Below, piece by piece: positions 31,731 to 39,775 of a stretch of DNA of 64,000 bases; position 1 is the stretch's first letter, and the number at the start of each line of letters is the position of its first letter. The DNA lies in assembly GCA_000335715.1 (NCBI GenBank), contig AMYZ01000005.1:120939-184938 (forward strand). The letters run 5' to 3'. The notes beneath the pieces are model-generated. The model made no database searches. It was not told the DNA's origin and worked only from the letters and a program-made list of their open reading frames with translations. The DNA comes from a beta proteobacterium L13 (GTDB lineage: Bacteria; Pseudomonadota; Gammaproteobacteria; Burkholderiales; Chromobacteriaceae). Position numbers and translations under genes: made by a program.

Positions 31731-32224
31731 GCCTCACCCCCGGCGTGTACCAGTACCGCATCCAGCTTCACGCGGCCCGCAGTGGTAGCGTCTGCCTGCA
31801 GGCGCAGCACCCGTACTTGCTGGCCGGCCAGCTGGCCACTGGCACGTACCCAGTCGTCAAATGCCACCTCGCCCTGCACCCGCACGCCAAACTCGCCCTC
31901 AGGCTGCAGTTGCAAACCTGCCAGCCCGGCCTCGCGCAGCAGCGGCGCCAGCATGGTCTGCAGCTCGGCGGCCGGCAACGGGGGCACCTCGGCCTGCGGC
32001 TTCAGGCTCTTTGCCTCGCTGGCCAGCGTGGCCACCAACCTGGCCTCGGCGCGCAAACTGGCCACGCTCGTGGCCAGCCGCGCAGATTGCTGATGCGCCG
32101 GCACCCATAGCGCCAGGTAGAACACAGCCCCGCCCAGCACCACCGCCATCACGGCCAGCAGACGCTGCTCGCGTGCCGATAGCTGCTGCCAGCGCTGCCG
32201 CGCCTGCTGTTTCAGCTGATTCAT
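31727..32224 (-). CDS. gspM: Type II secretion system protein GspM
   Basis: 165 aa from ATG 32224 (MNQLKQQARQRWQQLSAREQ). Bitopic inner-membrane protein: short basic cytoplasmic N terminus, helix at about 22-42, then a periplasmic ferredoxin-like domain. Pairs with GspL to hold GspE at the membrane. Ribosome site AAGGGAG lies within the end of gspL; 4-nt overlaps on both sides. Confidence 0.88.
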   Translation of the reverse strand: MNQLKQQARQRWQQLSAREQRLLAVMAVVLGGAVFYLALWVPAHQQSARLATSVASLRAEARLVATLASEAKSLKPQAEVPPLPAAELQTMLAPLLREAGLAGLQLQPEGEFGVRVQGEVAFDDWVRASGQLAGQQVRVLRLQADATTAGRVKLDAVLVHAGGEA

Positions 32225-33378
32225 AGCGGCTCCCTTGTCAGTACCCATTCGCGCTGCCCCTGTTCATTCTGGCTGGCCGTCAGCAGCCACTGCCTTGCGG
32301 CCAACTGTGCCTGCCAGCCTTTCGCCTGCTCGGCGCCAAGTGAGGGTGCCTGGAATGCCAGACGGCCGCTGTCGTAGCGCAGCGATACCAGCTTGAGCTC
32401 GCCCCGGTTGATCTGTGCCAGCTGGGCCATGGCTTCTACCATATCGTCGCGCGCGGGCAGGCCACGGCTCAGGCGCAAGCGGTCTACCGCCCGCAACATG
32501 GGCAAGGCACTGCTGCCGGCCACGGCTTGCGGCGCCCACGGCTGCACTTGCTGGCGAATCTGCTGCTGCAGGTCTTTTTTCTGCCAGGCGTACCAGCCCC
32601 ATTGCCCGCAGGCCAGCAGGGTTTGCGCCAGCACCACGGCAGCCACAATCACACCGGCACGCTTGAGCGAGGGGGCAAACGCCCGCCACTGGCGGTCTGC
32701 CGCCAGCTCGCCCTGGGCAAAATTCGGCCCGCTGCTGCGGCCATGCTGCCATTGCCAGGCATCGCCCTGCTGTAGCGGCCATGACGCAGGCAAGCCCTGC
32801 GGCAGCTCGCCCAGCACCAGCAGCCCGGCTGGCGGCGGCTCTGCGGCCAACCTGGGCAGCAAAAGTGCTGCGCTGGCGGCAGGCAGAAAACTCGCGGTAT
32901 CGGCCCCCATGCGCAGTAACCAGCCCTGTGGCTGGGCGGACAGTACCCACTGCCCAGCCGCGGGCAGGGGCAGCAGGGTTTCTTCCGGCACGATGCGGTC
33001 GGCCAGCCGCCCCAGCTGGCGCAGCATGGCCACGGCACGGCGCACCGGTGCCGCTTCACACACCGCTACACTGCGGCGGCCATCGGCCAGCTTGCCGCCG
33101 ATGGCGTACAGGTTGGCCGCAGGGTCGTTTGCCAGCTGTTCTTCCAGGGCATAGCCGATCACCGCAGGCTTCAGCTCACGGCCGGCAGGCAGCGCCACCG
33201 CGGTAAACAGGGTAGTGCCGGCGGGCAACACCAGCTCCAGCTGGTCGGCACGCGGCCAAGCGGCGGGGCTGTCATCGCCCTTATCCAGACACTGGCCCTG
33301 GCTACCCAGCAGCGCCCACGGCAGGCCAGGCTCGCTATCGGGCCAGCCTGGCCGCAGATATAGTCTCAATACACTCAT
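32221..33378 (-). CDS. gspL: Type II secretion system protein GspL
   Basis: 385 aa from ATG 33378 (MSVLRLYLRPGW). Cytoplasmic actin-like domain (about 1-230) that binds the GspE ATPase, one membrane helix (about 245-265, VIVAAVVLAQTLLACGQWG) and a periplasmic domain. Three copies of the repeated 10-mer fall in this gene (32296-32305, 32842-32851, 33112-33121), one of the densest clusters in the window. Low sequence conservation is normal for GspL. Confidence 0.87.
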   Translation of the reverse strand: MSVLRLYLRPGWPDSEPGLPWALLGSQGQCLDKGDDSPAAWPRADQLELVLPAGTTLFTAVALPAGRELKPAVIGYALEEQLANDPAANLYAIGGKLADGRRSVAVCEAAPVRRAVAMLRQLGRLADRIVPEETLLPLPAAGQWVLSAQPQGWLLRMGADTASFLPAASAALLLPRLAAEPPPAGLLVLGELPQGLPASWPLQQGDAWQWQHGRSSGPNFAQGELAADRQWRAFAPSLKRAGVIVAAVVLAQTLLACGQWGWYAWQKKDLQQQIRQQVQPWAPQAVAGSSALPMLRAVDRLRLSRGLPARDDMVEAMAQLAQINRGELKLVSLRYDSGRLAFQAPSLGAEQAKGWQAQLAARQWLLTASQNEQGQREWVLTREPL

Positions 33379-34328
33379 GATTCCCCGTTGGTGGCCGCCG
33401 CTACCGGCACCACTCCTTCTTCTCGCCACAGCACCTTGCTGGCTTGTTCGTTGCGCAACAATAAAGCGTCTACCCGCAGCATGCTGCGCGGGTGGCGTAT
33501 TTCACTTTGCAGCAGAAAATAGTCGCTGCGCACGCCGTACTCTACCGCTAGCGGCACCAGGTTACCGGTGAGGCGCAAGCCGAAATCGGCTTTGTCCTTG
33601 AAATACGTCGTGCTGCGCTGGTTGATCAGTGCCTGTGCCTGGCCACGCCCCAGGCCTGGCACCAGTGCCATCATCAGGGGCAGGCTGATGGTGTTCACAT
33701 TCAAGGCGGTACGCTGTGGCAGCAACGTCAGATGCGGTGCCAGCCTGGCCAGCACCTGGCTGTTATAGCCCTTTACCCAGCGCAGCTGCGCCAGCTTTTG
33801 CACGCGGTTAGCAGGCGGCATGGCGTAAGGCGGCTGCTGCGCTGCGTACCAGGCCGACTCGGCGCCTTGCGGGCGCTGCTCGTCGTCGGCGTCCAGCCAG
33901 TCCAGCAGCGTATCGGCCAAGGCAGCCGGCAGCTGCAGCTGGGCCAGCAGGCGGCGATAGAGCTGCACTTGCACCGCATCTTCCTTGCCGTCCGGTAGCA
34001 GCAGGTTGTGCACATTAAAGCGCCCCTGCGCATCGCTTAGCTGGCCGCTAATACGGGTCTGCTCGGCCTCGGTTTGCGGCAAGGGCTGCGCCCACAGCTC
34101 GCCAAGGTGGTCTACCGCGCCGCTGCTGCGGGCATCAAATGCCAGAATGTCACCCGCCCAGCCCACCCCGGCGTCGGCAATCAGCCGAATATCGGCACGG
34201 GCACGGTCGTTATCTGCCTGACGCCACCACAGGCTTTGCTGCCACAGCACGGTAGCCGCCGCGGTAGCCGCCAGCGCCACAATCAGTAGCGCCATGATGA
34301 TGGCCATGCCTTGCTGTTGCCGCTTCAT
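33375..34328 (-). CDS. gspK: Type II secretion minor pseudopilin GspK
   Basis: 317 aa from ATG 34328. Tip pseudopilin. The leader MKRQQQG is followed by MAIIMALLIVALAATAAA. As in other GspK proteins the usual glutamate at position +5 is absent. The large size and the inserted alpha-helical domain also fit GspK. Needs cleavage by a PilD-type peptidase; pilD is at 52.1-52.9 kb. Four-nt overlaps with gspJ and gspL. Confidence 0.9.
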   Translation of the reverse strand: MKRQQQGMAIIMALLIVALAATAAATVLWQQSLWWRQADNDRARADIRLIADAGVGWAGDILAFDARSSGAVDHLGELWAQPLPQTEAEQTRISGQLSDAQGRFNVHNLLLPDGKEDAVQVQLYRRLLAQLQLPAALADTLLDWLDADDEQRPQGAESAWYAAQQPPYAMPPANRVQKLAQLRWVKGYNSQVLARLAPHLTLLPQRTALNVNTISLPLMMALVPGLGRGQAQALINQRSTTYFKDKADFGLRLTGNLVPLAVEYGVRSDYFLLQSEIRHPRSMLRVDALLLRNEQASKVLWREEGVVPVAAATNGES

Positions 34329-34879
34329 GGCAGCACCCATACGCGGCTGATGGCTTCATCACCGGGCAAGAGCACGCGCATTTCCAGCGCGCGCAGCTGC
34401 GGCGAGCCTGCCGCCGCCGCAGGCCACTGCGGGTACCACTGGCCATTGGCGGCCAGCACGCGCCATTGCACACGGTAATCGCTGGCCAGCAAGGGTAAGG
34501 CCTCGCCGTCCGGCGCACTGCTGGCCGGGCCAGCCAGCCAGCCCAGGCCGCCAGTGGCACGGTATTGCACATGTTCTTGCCCGTCTGGATAACGCGACGA
34601 CTCCAGCCGCAGCTGTAGCCATTGGCCCTGCCCCGCCGGCTGCAGCTGCAGGGCGGGCTGTTGCTGCTCGGTGGGGGCTTGCCGTGGCAGGCGCTGCAGG
34701 TCGGCCTCTACCCGGCGCAGCACCCGCGCCAGCTGTACCCAGCGTTCGCCGGTTTGCATGATGTGCTCGCGCGCGTTCAGCAAGTTGCCAAACGCGCGGT
34801 AGCCCATCACGGTAAGAATGGACAGCAGGCTCATGGCAACCAGGATTTCTATCAGCGTCATGCCGTGGTGGCGCTTCAT
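34325..34879 (-). CDS. gspJ: Type II secretion minor pseudopilin GspJ
   Basis: 184 aa from ATG 34879 (MKRHHGMTLIEILVAMSLLS). Prepilin leader MKRHHG with cleavage before Met, and Glu at +5 of the mature protein. The C-terminal domain contains the GspJ-like VEADLQRLPRQ region. Forms the pseudopilus tip with GspI and GspK. 4-nt overlaps with both neighbours, so the pseudopilin block is tightly coupled. Confidence 0.9.
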   Translation of the reverse strand: MKRHHGMTLIEILVAMSLLSILTVMGYRAFGNLLNAREHIMQTGERWVQLARVLRRVEADLQRLPRQAPTEQQQPALQLQPAGQGQWLQLRLESSRYPDGQEHVQYRATGGLGWLAGPASSAPDGEALPLLASDYRVQWRVLAANGQWYPQWPAAAAGSPQLRALEMRVLLPGDEAISRVWVLP

Positions 34880-35253
34880 GGCTGCACCTCGGGGCTGCGC
34901 ACAAAGCCGGTGATCTCGGCCAGTACATAGCGCTGGCTGCCTGGCTGCAATACACGCAGGATTACCTTGCGGAAGTTGCCGTTGGGCGTTTCGCTGACCT
35001 CGCGCTCCCAGCGCAGGCGGCGGCCATCGCTTTGCATTTCGCCTTCTTGCAGGCCCGGGCCTGGCCACTCGCGCCGCGCCTGCATCAGGGCCAGCTGGTT
35101 TTGCGCCTCCCAGGTGGCGATCATGCGCTGTTTCATCTGCTCGCTATTGTCGGCAGCCACCCCGCTGGCACGCAGCAAGGCTGCCAGCGCCACCGCCATG
35201 ATGGCCAGCGCTACCAGCACCTCGAACAGGGTAAAACCACCCTGCCGCTTCAC
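34876..35253 (-). CDS. gspI: Type II secretion minor pseudopilin GspI
   Basis: 125 aa. I assign the GTG at 35253 as start because it gives the leader VKRQGG followed by FTLFEVLVALAIMAVALAAL and has GGAGG upstream; no ATG gives a sensible leader. Glu at +5 is present. Pseudopilus tip component. Overlaps gspH and gspJ by 4 nt each. Confidence 0.9.
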   Translation of the reverse strand: MKRQGGFTLFEVLVALAIMAVALAALLRASGVAADNSEQMKQRMIATWEAQNQLALMQARREWPGPGLQEGEMQSDGRRLRWEREVSETPNGNFRKVILRVLQPGSQRYVLAEITGFVRSPEVQP

Positions 35254-35735
35254 GGCGCCACCTCCACGGTAACGGTTCCGACCGGCGACAGCGTGATGCT
35301 GCGCGCGCCGCTGTCGCCACGCAGCGTCAGTGCCAGCGCGGGTGGGCGGCCATCCTGCCATAGCCGCACCGGGCCACTGGCCGGGCGGCCGTCTTGCAGC
35401 AGGCCATCACCGCGCAAACCTTCCGGCAGCGGGTGATCGGCAAAGAACGCATCGGCGCTGGGCTGCCAGCCGCCCTGGTTATCGGCCACGCGCCAGCGTG
35501 CGCCGCCTGCCTGCCAGTCCAGCGCCAGCGCTTCGCCCATTTCGGCGGCGTCCACCGCCTGCTCCAGCACCCGCGCCAGACGGTAGCTTTCGTCCTCCAG
35601 CTGACGATGCGTATCGGGGCGCAGGCTGAAGCTGACGGTGGTCGCCATCACGCCAATGATGAGCAGCACCACCATCACCTCGATCAGCGTAAAGCCGCCT
35701 TGCGGCCAACGTTGGCCGCAGCCTGCGCGCGTCAT
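35250..35735 (-). CDS. gspH: Type II secretion minor pseudopilin GspH
   Basis: 161 aa. Prepilin cleavage site QGG|FTLIEVMVVLLIIGVMA with Glu at +5; the C-terminal GspH domain follows. The leader is unusually long (MTRAGCGQRWPQGG). Residues CGQRWPQ in it are encoded by a perfect 20-bp palindrome made of two copies of the repeated 10-mer (35701-35720). The leader is removed after processing, so this is a cheap place to host DNA signals. Confidence 0.9.
   Translation of the reverse strand: MTRAGCGQRWPQGGFTLIEVMVVLLIIGVMATTVSFSLRPDTHRQLEDESYRLARVLEQAVDAAEMGEALALDWQAGGARWRVADNQGGWQPSADAFFADHPLPEGLRGDGLLQDGRPASGPVRLWQDGRPPALALTLRGDSGARSITLSPVGTVTVEVAP
35701..35720. repeat. Perfect 20-bp palindrome of two 10-mers inside gspH
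   Basis: TGCGGCCAAC immediately followed by GTTGGCCGCA, in the sequence coding for the cleaved GspH leader peptide. Confidence 0.75.
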
Positions 35736-35741
35736 GCCGGT

Positions 35742-36179
35742 TTACAGCGCCCAGGAGCCGATATCGGCGTCGTTGCCTTCGCCACCGGGCTCGCCGTCGG
35801 CGCCCAGGCTCCAGATATCCACCTCGCCGTGGCTACCGGGAGCGGCGTACTGGTAGGGGTTGCCCCACGGGTCGTTCGGCAGGCGCTCCAGATAGCCACC
35901 GGGCTTCCAGTTTTTGGGGGCCGGGCCGCTGGCCGGCTTGCTCACCAGCGCCTGCAGGCCTTGCTCGGTAGTGGGGTAGCGCGTGTTGTCCAGGCGGTAG
36001 AGCTTGAGGCCCTGCAGCATGGCGCCGATGTCCTGCTTGGCGGCCACGATGCGCGCTTCGTCCGGGCGGCTCATCACTTTGGGCACCACCAGCGCGGCCA
36101 GCACGCCGAGGATGACGATGACCACCATGATCTCGATCAGGGTGAAGCCGCGCTGGGCGGCGGGTTTCATGTGTTTCAT
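35742..36179 (-). CDS. gspG: Type II secretion major pseudopilin GspG
   Basis: 145 aa from ATG 36179, which has AAGGGAG upstream. Leader [11 protein letters not shown], then [20 protein letters not shown] with Glu at +5. The GspG core follows: [19 protein letters not shown], then the calcium-loop region [10 protein letters not shown] and the C-terminal [12 protein letters not shown]. Major subunit of the pseudopilus piston. Starts its own sub-block behind the DinB gene, 49 nt apart. Confidence 0.95.
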   Translation of the reverse strand: MKHMKPAAQRGFTLIEIMVVIVILGVLAALVVPKVMSRPDEARIVAAKQDIGAMLQGLKLYRLDNTRYPTTEQGLQALVSKPASGPAPKNWKPGGYLERLPNDPWGNPYQYAAPGSHGEVDIWSLGADGEPGGEGNDADIGSWAL

Positions 36180-36228
36180 GCTTGCTCCCTTATGCAATGA
36201 ATCGCCGGCCGTATCGGCCAGCGTGATA

Positions 36229-36777
36229 TCAGCGAATGGTCGTGGCCGTATCAGGCAGCAGCGCCAGCAAGTCGGTCACGCCCACATCCACACCGGCCTG
36301 GGTCAGCAGCGTGCTGGCCTGGCCGCGATGGTGGGTCTGGTGGTTGAAAAAATGCAGCAGCACGCCACCCAGTGCTTTGACACAGGTGTCGCCACGCATT
36401 GAGCGGTAGGCTAGGTCTTGCGCCAGCACGCGTTCGTCCAGCGTGGTGGCCCACTGCTCGATAGCGGTATCCAGCTGGTGGCGCAAGGCGGCGAGCTCGG
36501 CAAGGTTGGCCGCAGGCCGGGCATCCAGCGCTGCCGGTTGCGGCCAAAACCGTACAGGCTGCAATACTTCTGCACCGTATGGCAAGGTGGCAAAACGTCG
36601 CAGCCAGACGGTGTCGCCCACGACGATATGGCTGAGCGTGCCGAACAGCGAACCGAAAAAGGCGCTACGTTCAGCGTGCAATGCGTCGTCCGGCAGGCTG
36701 GCGGCAGCCTGGTACAGCTTGTCGTTCATCCAGCGGTTGTAGGCGGCCAGCTGGCGGGCGGCAGCAGGGGTCATCAT
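36229..36777 (-). CDS. DinB family protein
   Basis: 182 aa from the ATG at 36777, giving a 4-nt overlap with the preceding gene. DinB/YfiT four-helix bundle: start [32 protein letters not shown], and the C-terminal [15 protein letters not shown] supply three histidines for a divalent metal. Members act as thiol-dependent transferases or have no known role. There is no obvious link to type II secretion, yet it sits between gspF and gspG. A 10-mer copy is at 36505-36514. Confidence 0.82.
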   Translation of the reverse strand: MMTPAAARQLAAYNRWMNDKLYQAAASLPDDALHAERSAFFGSLFGTLSHIVVGDTVWLRRFATLPYGAEVLQPVRFWPQPAALDARPAANLAELAALRHQLDTAIEQWATTLDERVLAQDLAYRSMRGDTCVKALGGVLLHFFNHQTHHRGQASTLLTQAGVDVGVTDLLALLPDTATTIR

Positions 36778-37109
36778 GGCGTGGCTCCGGCTTGCGCGCG
36801 CAGTTCGTCCAGCTGGCGGCGGCACGCGGCCAACTGCGCTTGCCGGCTGGCGTAACGCTGCCAGCGCCACAGCCGTAACGACAGCTGCACCGGCAGACAC
36901 AAGACCAGTGCCAGCAAAGCCAGCCACAACAAGGGTTCGGCCACGCTGTGACGCTGCCCGTATACCCACGCCAGCGCAGCCAGCTGAAACAACAAAGGCC
37001 AGACCAATGCGGACAGCGTTAGCGTGGCCGGCGGCGATACCGCCTCGGCCAGCAGCCGTTGTTCCTCTGCCAGCAAGCGACCCATGCGTTCGGTATCCAT
37101 CGGGTTCAT
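36774..37109 (-). CDS. Small membrane protein between gspF and dinB
   Basis: 111 aa. Not recognised. A charged N terminus of about 30 residues (MNPMDTERMGRLLAEEQRLL) is followed by two hydrophobic helices (about 32-50 and 58-80), then a basic, coiled-coil-like C terminus (SLRLWRWQRYASRQAQLAAC onward). Starts 4 nt after the gspF stop and overlaps the DinB gene by 4 nt, so it is translated with the gsp operon. It might be an operon-specific platform helper, but nothing in the sequence proves this. Confidence 0.6.
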   Translation of the reverse strand: MNPMDTERMGRLLAEEQRLLAEAVSPPATLTLSALVWPLLFQLAALAWVYGQRHSVAEPLLWLALLALVLCLPVQLSLRLWRWQRYASRQAQLAACRRQLDELRAQAGATP

Positions 37110-37113
37110 GCGC

Positions 37114-38319
37114 TTACCTCACCATCTGGTTCATGTCGATGATCGGCATCATGATGGCCATCACGATCAGCAGCACCAGCCCGCCCATCACCAGGATCAG
37201 TAGCGGCTCCATCAGCGTGGTGAAGGTGGCCAGCTTGCGCTCTACTTCTTGCTGCTGTTGCAGCGCTGCGCGATCCAGCATGTCGGCCAGGCGGCCGCTG
37301 GCTTCGCCACTGCCGATCAGGTGGATCAGCACCGGCGGGAACTGCCGCGTGCTGCCCAGCGCGCGCGATAGCGCCATGCCCTCGCGCACCTTGCTGGCGG
37401 TGTCGGCAATAGCATCCTGCATGGGGATGAGGCTGACGATGCCGCGCGCAGTGTCCAGCGCGGTGAGCAAGGGCACGCCGGAGCCCACCAGAATCGACAG
37501 CGTGCTGGCCATGCGTGCGGTGTTGAGCGCCTGCAGCAGGCGGCCGATGACAGGCAGGCGCAACAGTTGGCCGTGCCATGCACGGCGTAGCGCCGGCACC
37601 TGCAGCATGCGCCAGATGGCAGCGGCTGCGGCCACAATCAGCAGCAACAGCACCACGCCCCAATCGCGCAGAAAGTGGCTGCTGGCCACCAGCATGCGCG
37701 TGAGCAACGGCAGCGTTTGCTTGCTCTGGGCAAACACGCTGACCACCTGCGGCACCACGTAGGCCATCAGCCCGCCCACCACCAGCAGCGCCACCACGGT
37801 GACCACCGCCGGGTAGGCCATGGCCAGCGCCACTTTCTGCTGTGTGTGCTGGCGCTGGTCCAGGTAATGCGCCAGCTTGGCCATGACCTGCCCCAGATGG
37901 CCGGATTGCTCGCCGCCCTGCACCAGCGAGCGGTACAGGCTGTTGAACACGGCCGGCGCGCCGGCCAGCGCCTGCGCCAGCGATTTGCCTTCCAGAATGT
38001 CGCTGCGCACCTGGGCCAGTACCGCACGGGTGCGCGGGTGCTCGCTTTGCTCGGTGATGGCGGCCAGCGCGCGCTCCAGCGGCAGGCCGGCGTCCAGCAG
38101 CGTGGCCAGCTGCTGGGTGAACATCACAAGCTCGGCACGCGGCAGGCCACGCGCCAGTACCGAGTTCCCCTGGCGCGGTGCGGCCACGCTGTCGATTTCC
38201 AGCGGCAGCAGGCCCCGCTCGCGCAGCTGGGCGCGTGCAGCGCGGGCGGAGTCGGCTTCCAACAGGCCGCCGTGCTCCTTGCCCGCGGTATCGAGGGCGG
38301 TGTACTTGAATGCGGCCAA
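37114..38319 (-). CDS. gspF: Type II secretion inner-membrane platform protein GspF
   Basis: 401 aa. Polytopic core of the T2SS platform, paralogue of PilC at 52.9 kb. Starts MAAFKYTALDTAGKEHGGLL. Two GspF domains (about 65-190 and 270-390) contain the FTQQLATLLDAGLPLERAL and GEQSGHLGQVMAKLA motifs, and the C terminus is MPIIDMNQMVR. Adjoins gspE (1 nt). The second codon region overlaps a 10-mer copy (38311-38320). Confidence 0.94.
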   Translation of the reverse strand: MAAFKYTALDTAGKEHGGLLEADSARAARAQLRERGLLPLEIDSVAAPRQGNSVLARGLPRAELVMFTQQLATLLDAGLPLERALAAITEQSEHPRTRAVLAQVRSDILEGKSLAQALAGAPAVFNSLYRSLVQGGEQSGHLGQVMAKLAHYLDQRQHTQQKVALAMAYPAVVTVVALLVVGGLMAYVVPQVVSVFAQSKQTLPLLTRMLVASSHFLRDWGVVLLLLIVAAAAAIWRMLQVPALRRAWHGQLLRLPVIGRLLQALNTARMASTLSILVGSGVPLLTALDTARGIVSLIPMQDAIADTASKVREGMALSRALGSTRQFPPVLIHLIGSGEASGRLADMLDRAALQQQQEVERKLATFTTLMEPLLILVMGGLVLLIVMAIMMPIIDMNQMVR

Positions 38320-38320
38320 C

Positions 38321-39775
38321 TCAGCTCCTCGTCACGCGCAGGATTTCTTCCAGGCTGGTCTCGCCGCCACGCACCCAGCGCAAGCCGTCGTCGCGCAAGC
38401 TGCGCATGCCGCAGGCAGTGGCGTGGGCACGCAGTTCGGCTTCGCTGGCGCGGTCGTGGATCAGCTTTTGCAGTGTGTCATCCACCTGCAGCAGCTCGTA
38501 CACGCCATAACGGCCACGATAGCCGCTGTTGCTGCACGCCGGGCAGCCGGCGGGGCGGTAGTGCAATACGCCCGGCTCGCCGTCCAACGGTAGCGGGTGC
38601 GGCTGCTTGCACTGCAGGCACAGGCGGCGCACCAAGCGCTGTGCCATCACGCCCAGCAGGCTGGACGCCAGCAGGAAGGGCTCGACGCCCATGTCGGTGA
38701 GGCGGGTAATGGCGCTGGCGGCGTCGTTGGTGTGCAGTGTGGCCAGCACCAGGTGGCCGGTAAGCGAGGCTTGCACGGCGATCTGCGCGGTTTCCAGGTC
38801 GCGGATTTCGCCAATCATCACCACGTCCGGGTCCTGGCGCAGGATGGCGCGCAGCGCCTTGGCAAAACTCATGTCGATCTTGGCGTTCACCTGCGTCTGG
38901 CCGACGCCGTCCAGGTGGTATTCCACCGGGTCTTCCACCGTCATGATGTTGGTGTGGCGCGCGTCCAGCCGCGATAGCGCGGCGTAGAGCGTGGTGGTTT
39001 TACCGGAGCCGGTGGGGCCGGTGACCAGCAAAATGCCGTGCGGCTGGCGGATCAGCCCGTCCACCTGCCCCAAGGTGTCGGCGGCCATGCCCAGCGTGGC
39101 CAGGTCCAGCCTTGCGGCTTCTTTATCCAGCAGCCGCAGCACCACGCGTTCGCCGTGGCTGGTGGGCAGCGTGGACACCCGCACGTCCACCGGGCGGCCA
39201 CCCAGGCGCAGCGAGATGCGGCCGTCTTGCGGCAGCCGCTTTTCGGCGATGTCCATGCTGGCCATGATCTTCAGCCGCGACACCATGGCCGCGTGCAAGG
39301 CGCGGTGCGGGGTGACCACGTCGCGCAGCGTGCCATCCAGCCGGAAACGCACCAGGCTGCGGTCTTCGAAGGCTTCAATGTGGATGTCGGAGGCGCCATC
39401 GCGCAGTGCCTGCGTCAGTAGCGCGTTGATCATGCGGATGATGGGCGCGTCGCCTTCGGACTCCAGCAGGTCTTCCACCTCGGGCAGCGAGTCCACCATG
39501 GCGTTCAGGTCCAGGCTGTCGCCGATGTCGTCCACCACACCCGCCGCGCCGTCGCTGCGGTTGGCGTACAGGCTGGACAGGCGGCGGTCCAGCTCCTCTG
39601 CGGCCAACGTTTCAAGGTGATCGGGCGCGCCGTGCAGGCGCAGCACTTCGCTGATGGCGCTGGCCGGGGTCTGGCTGTCGAGCAGCAGCACGCGGCCATC
39701 GGGGCCGTCTTCCAGCACGATGCGCTGGCTACGGGCAAAGGCAAAGCCCAGCACCGGGTGGCGGGCTACGCTCAT
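38321..39775 (-). CDS. gspE: Type II secretion ATPase GspE
   Basis: 484 aa. Hexameric ATPase that drives pseudopilus assembly. Walker A GPTGSGKT is at residues 253-260, with Asp box and Walker B (ILRQDPDVVMIGEIRD). The zinc-binding C-x2-C ... C-x2-C module is at CLQCKQP / CPACSNSG. Paralogue of PilB. Overlaps gspD by 4 nt. A 10-mer copy at 39599-39608 encodes LAAEEL in the N-terminal domain. Confidence 0.95.
   Translation of the reverse strand: MSVARHPVLGFAFARSQRIVLEDGPDGRVLLLDSQTPASAISEVLRLHGAPDHLETLAAEELDRRLSSLYANRSDGAAGVVDDIGDSLDLNAMVDSLPEVEDLLESEGDAPIIRMINALLTQALRDGASDIHIEAFEDRSLVRFRLDGTLRDVVTPHRALHAAMVSRLKIMASMDIAEKRLPQDGRISLRLGGRPVDVRVSTLPTSHGERVVLRLLDKEAARLDLATLGMAADTLGQVDGLIRQPHGILLVTGPTGSGKTTTLYAALSRLDARHTNIMTVEDPVEYHLDGVGQTQVNAKIDMSFAKALRAILRQDPDVVMIGEIRDLETAQIAVQASLTGHLVLATLHTNDAASAITRLTDMGVEPFLLASSLLGVMAQRLVRRLCLQCKQPHPLPLDGEPGVLHYRPAGCPACSNSGYRGRYGVYELLQVDDTLQKLIHDRASEAELRAHATACGMRSLRDDGLRWVRGGETSLEEILRVTRS

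Noticed and set aside
34880..35068. N-terminal extension of the gspJ frame to 35068
   Set aside because: It reads through gspI and places the prepilin leader internally; ATG 34879 gives MKRHHG|MTLIE directly.
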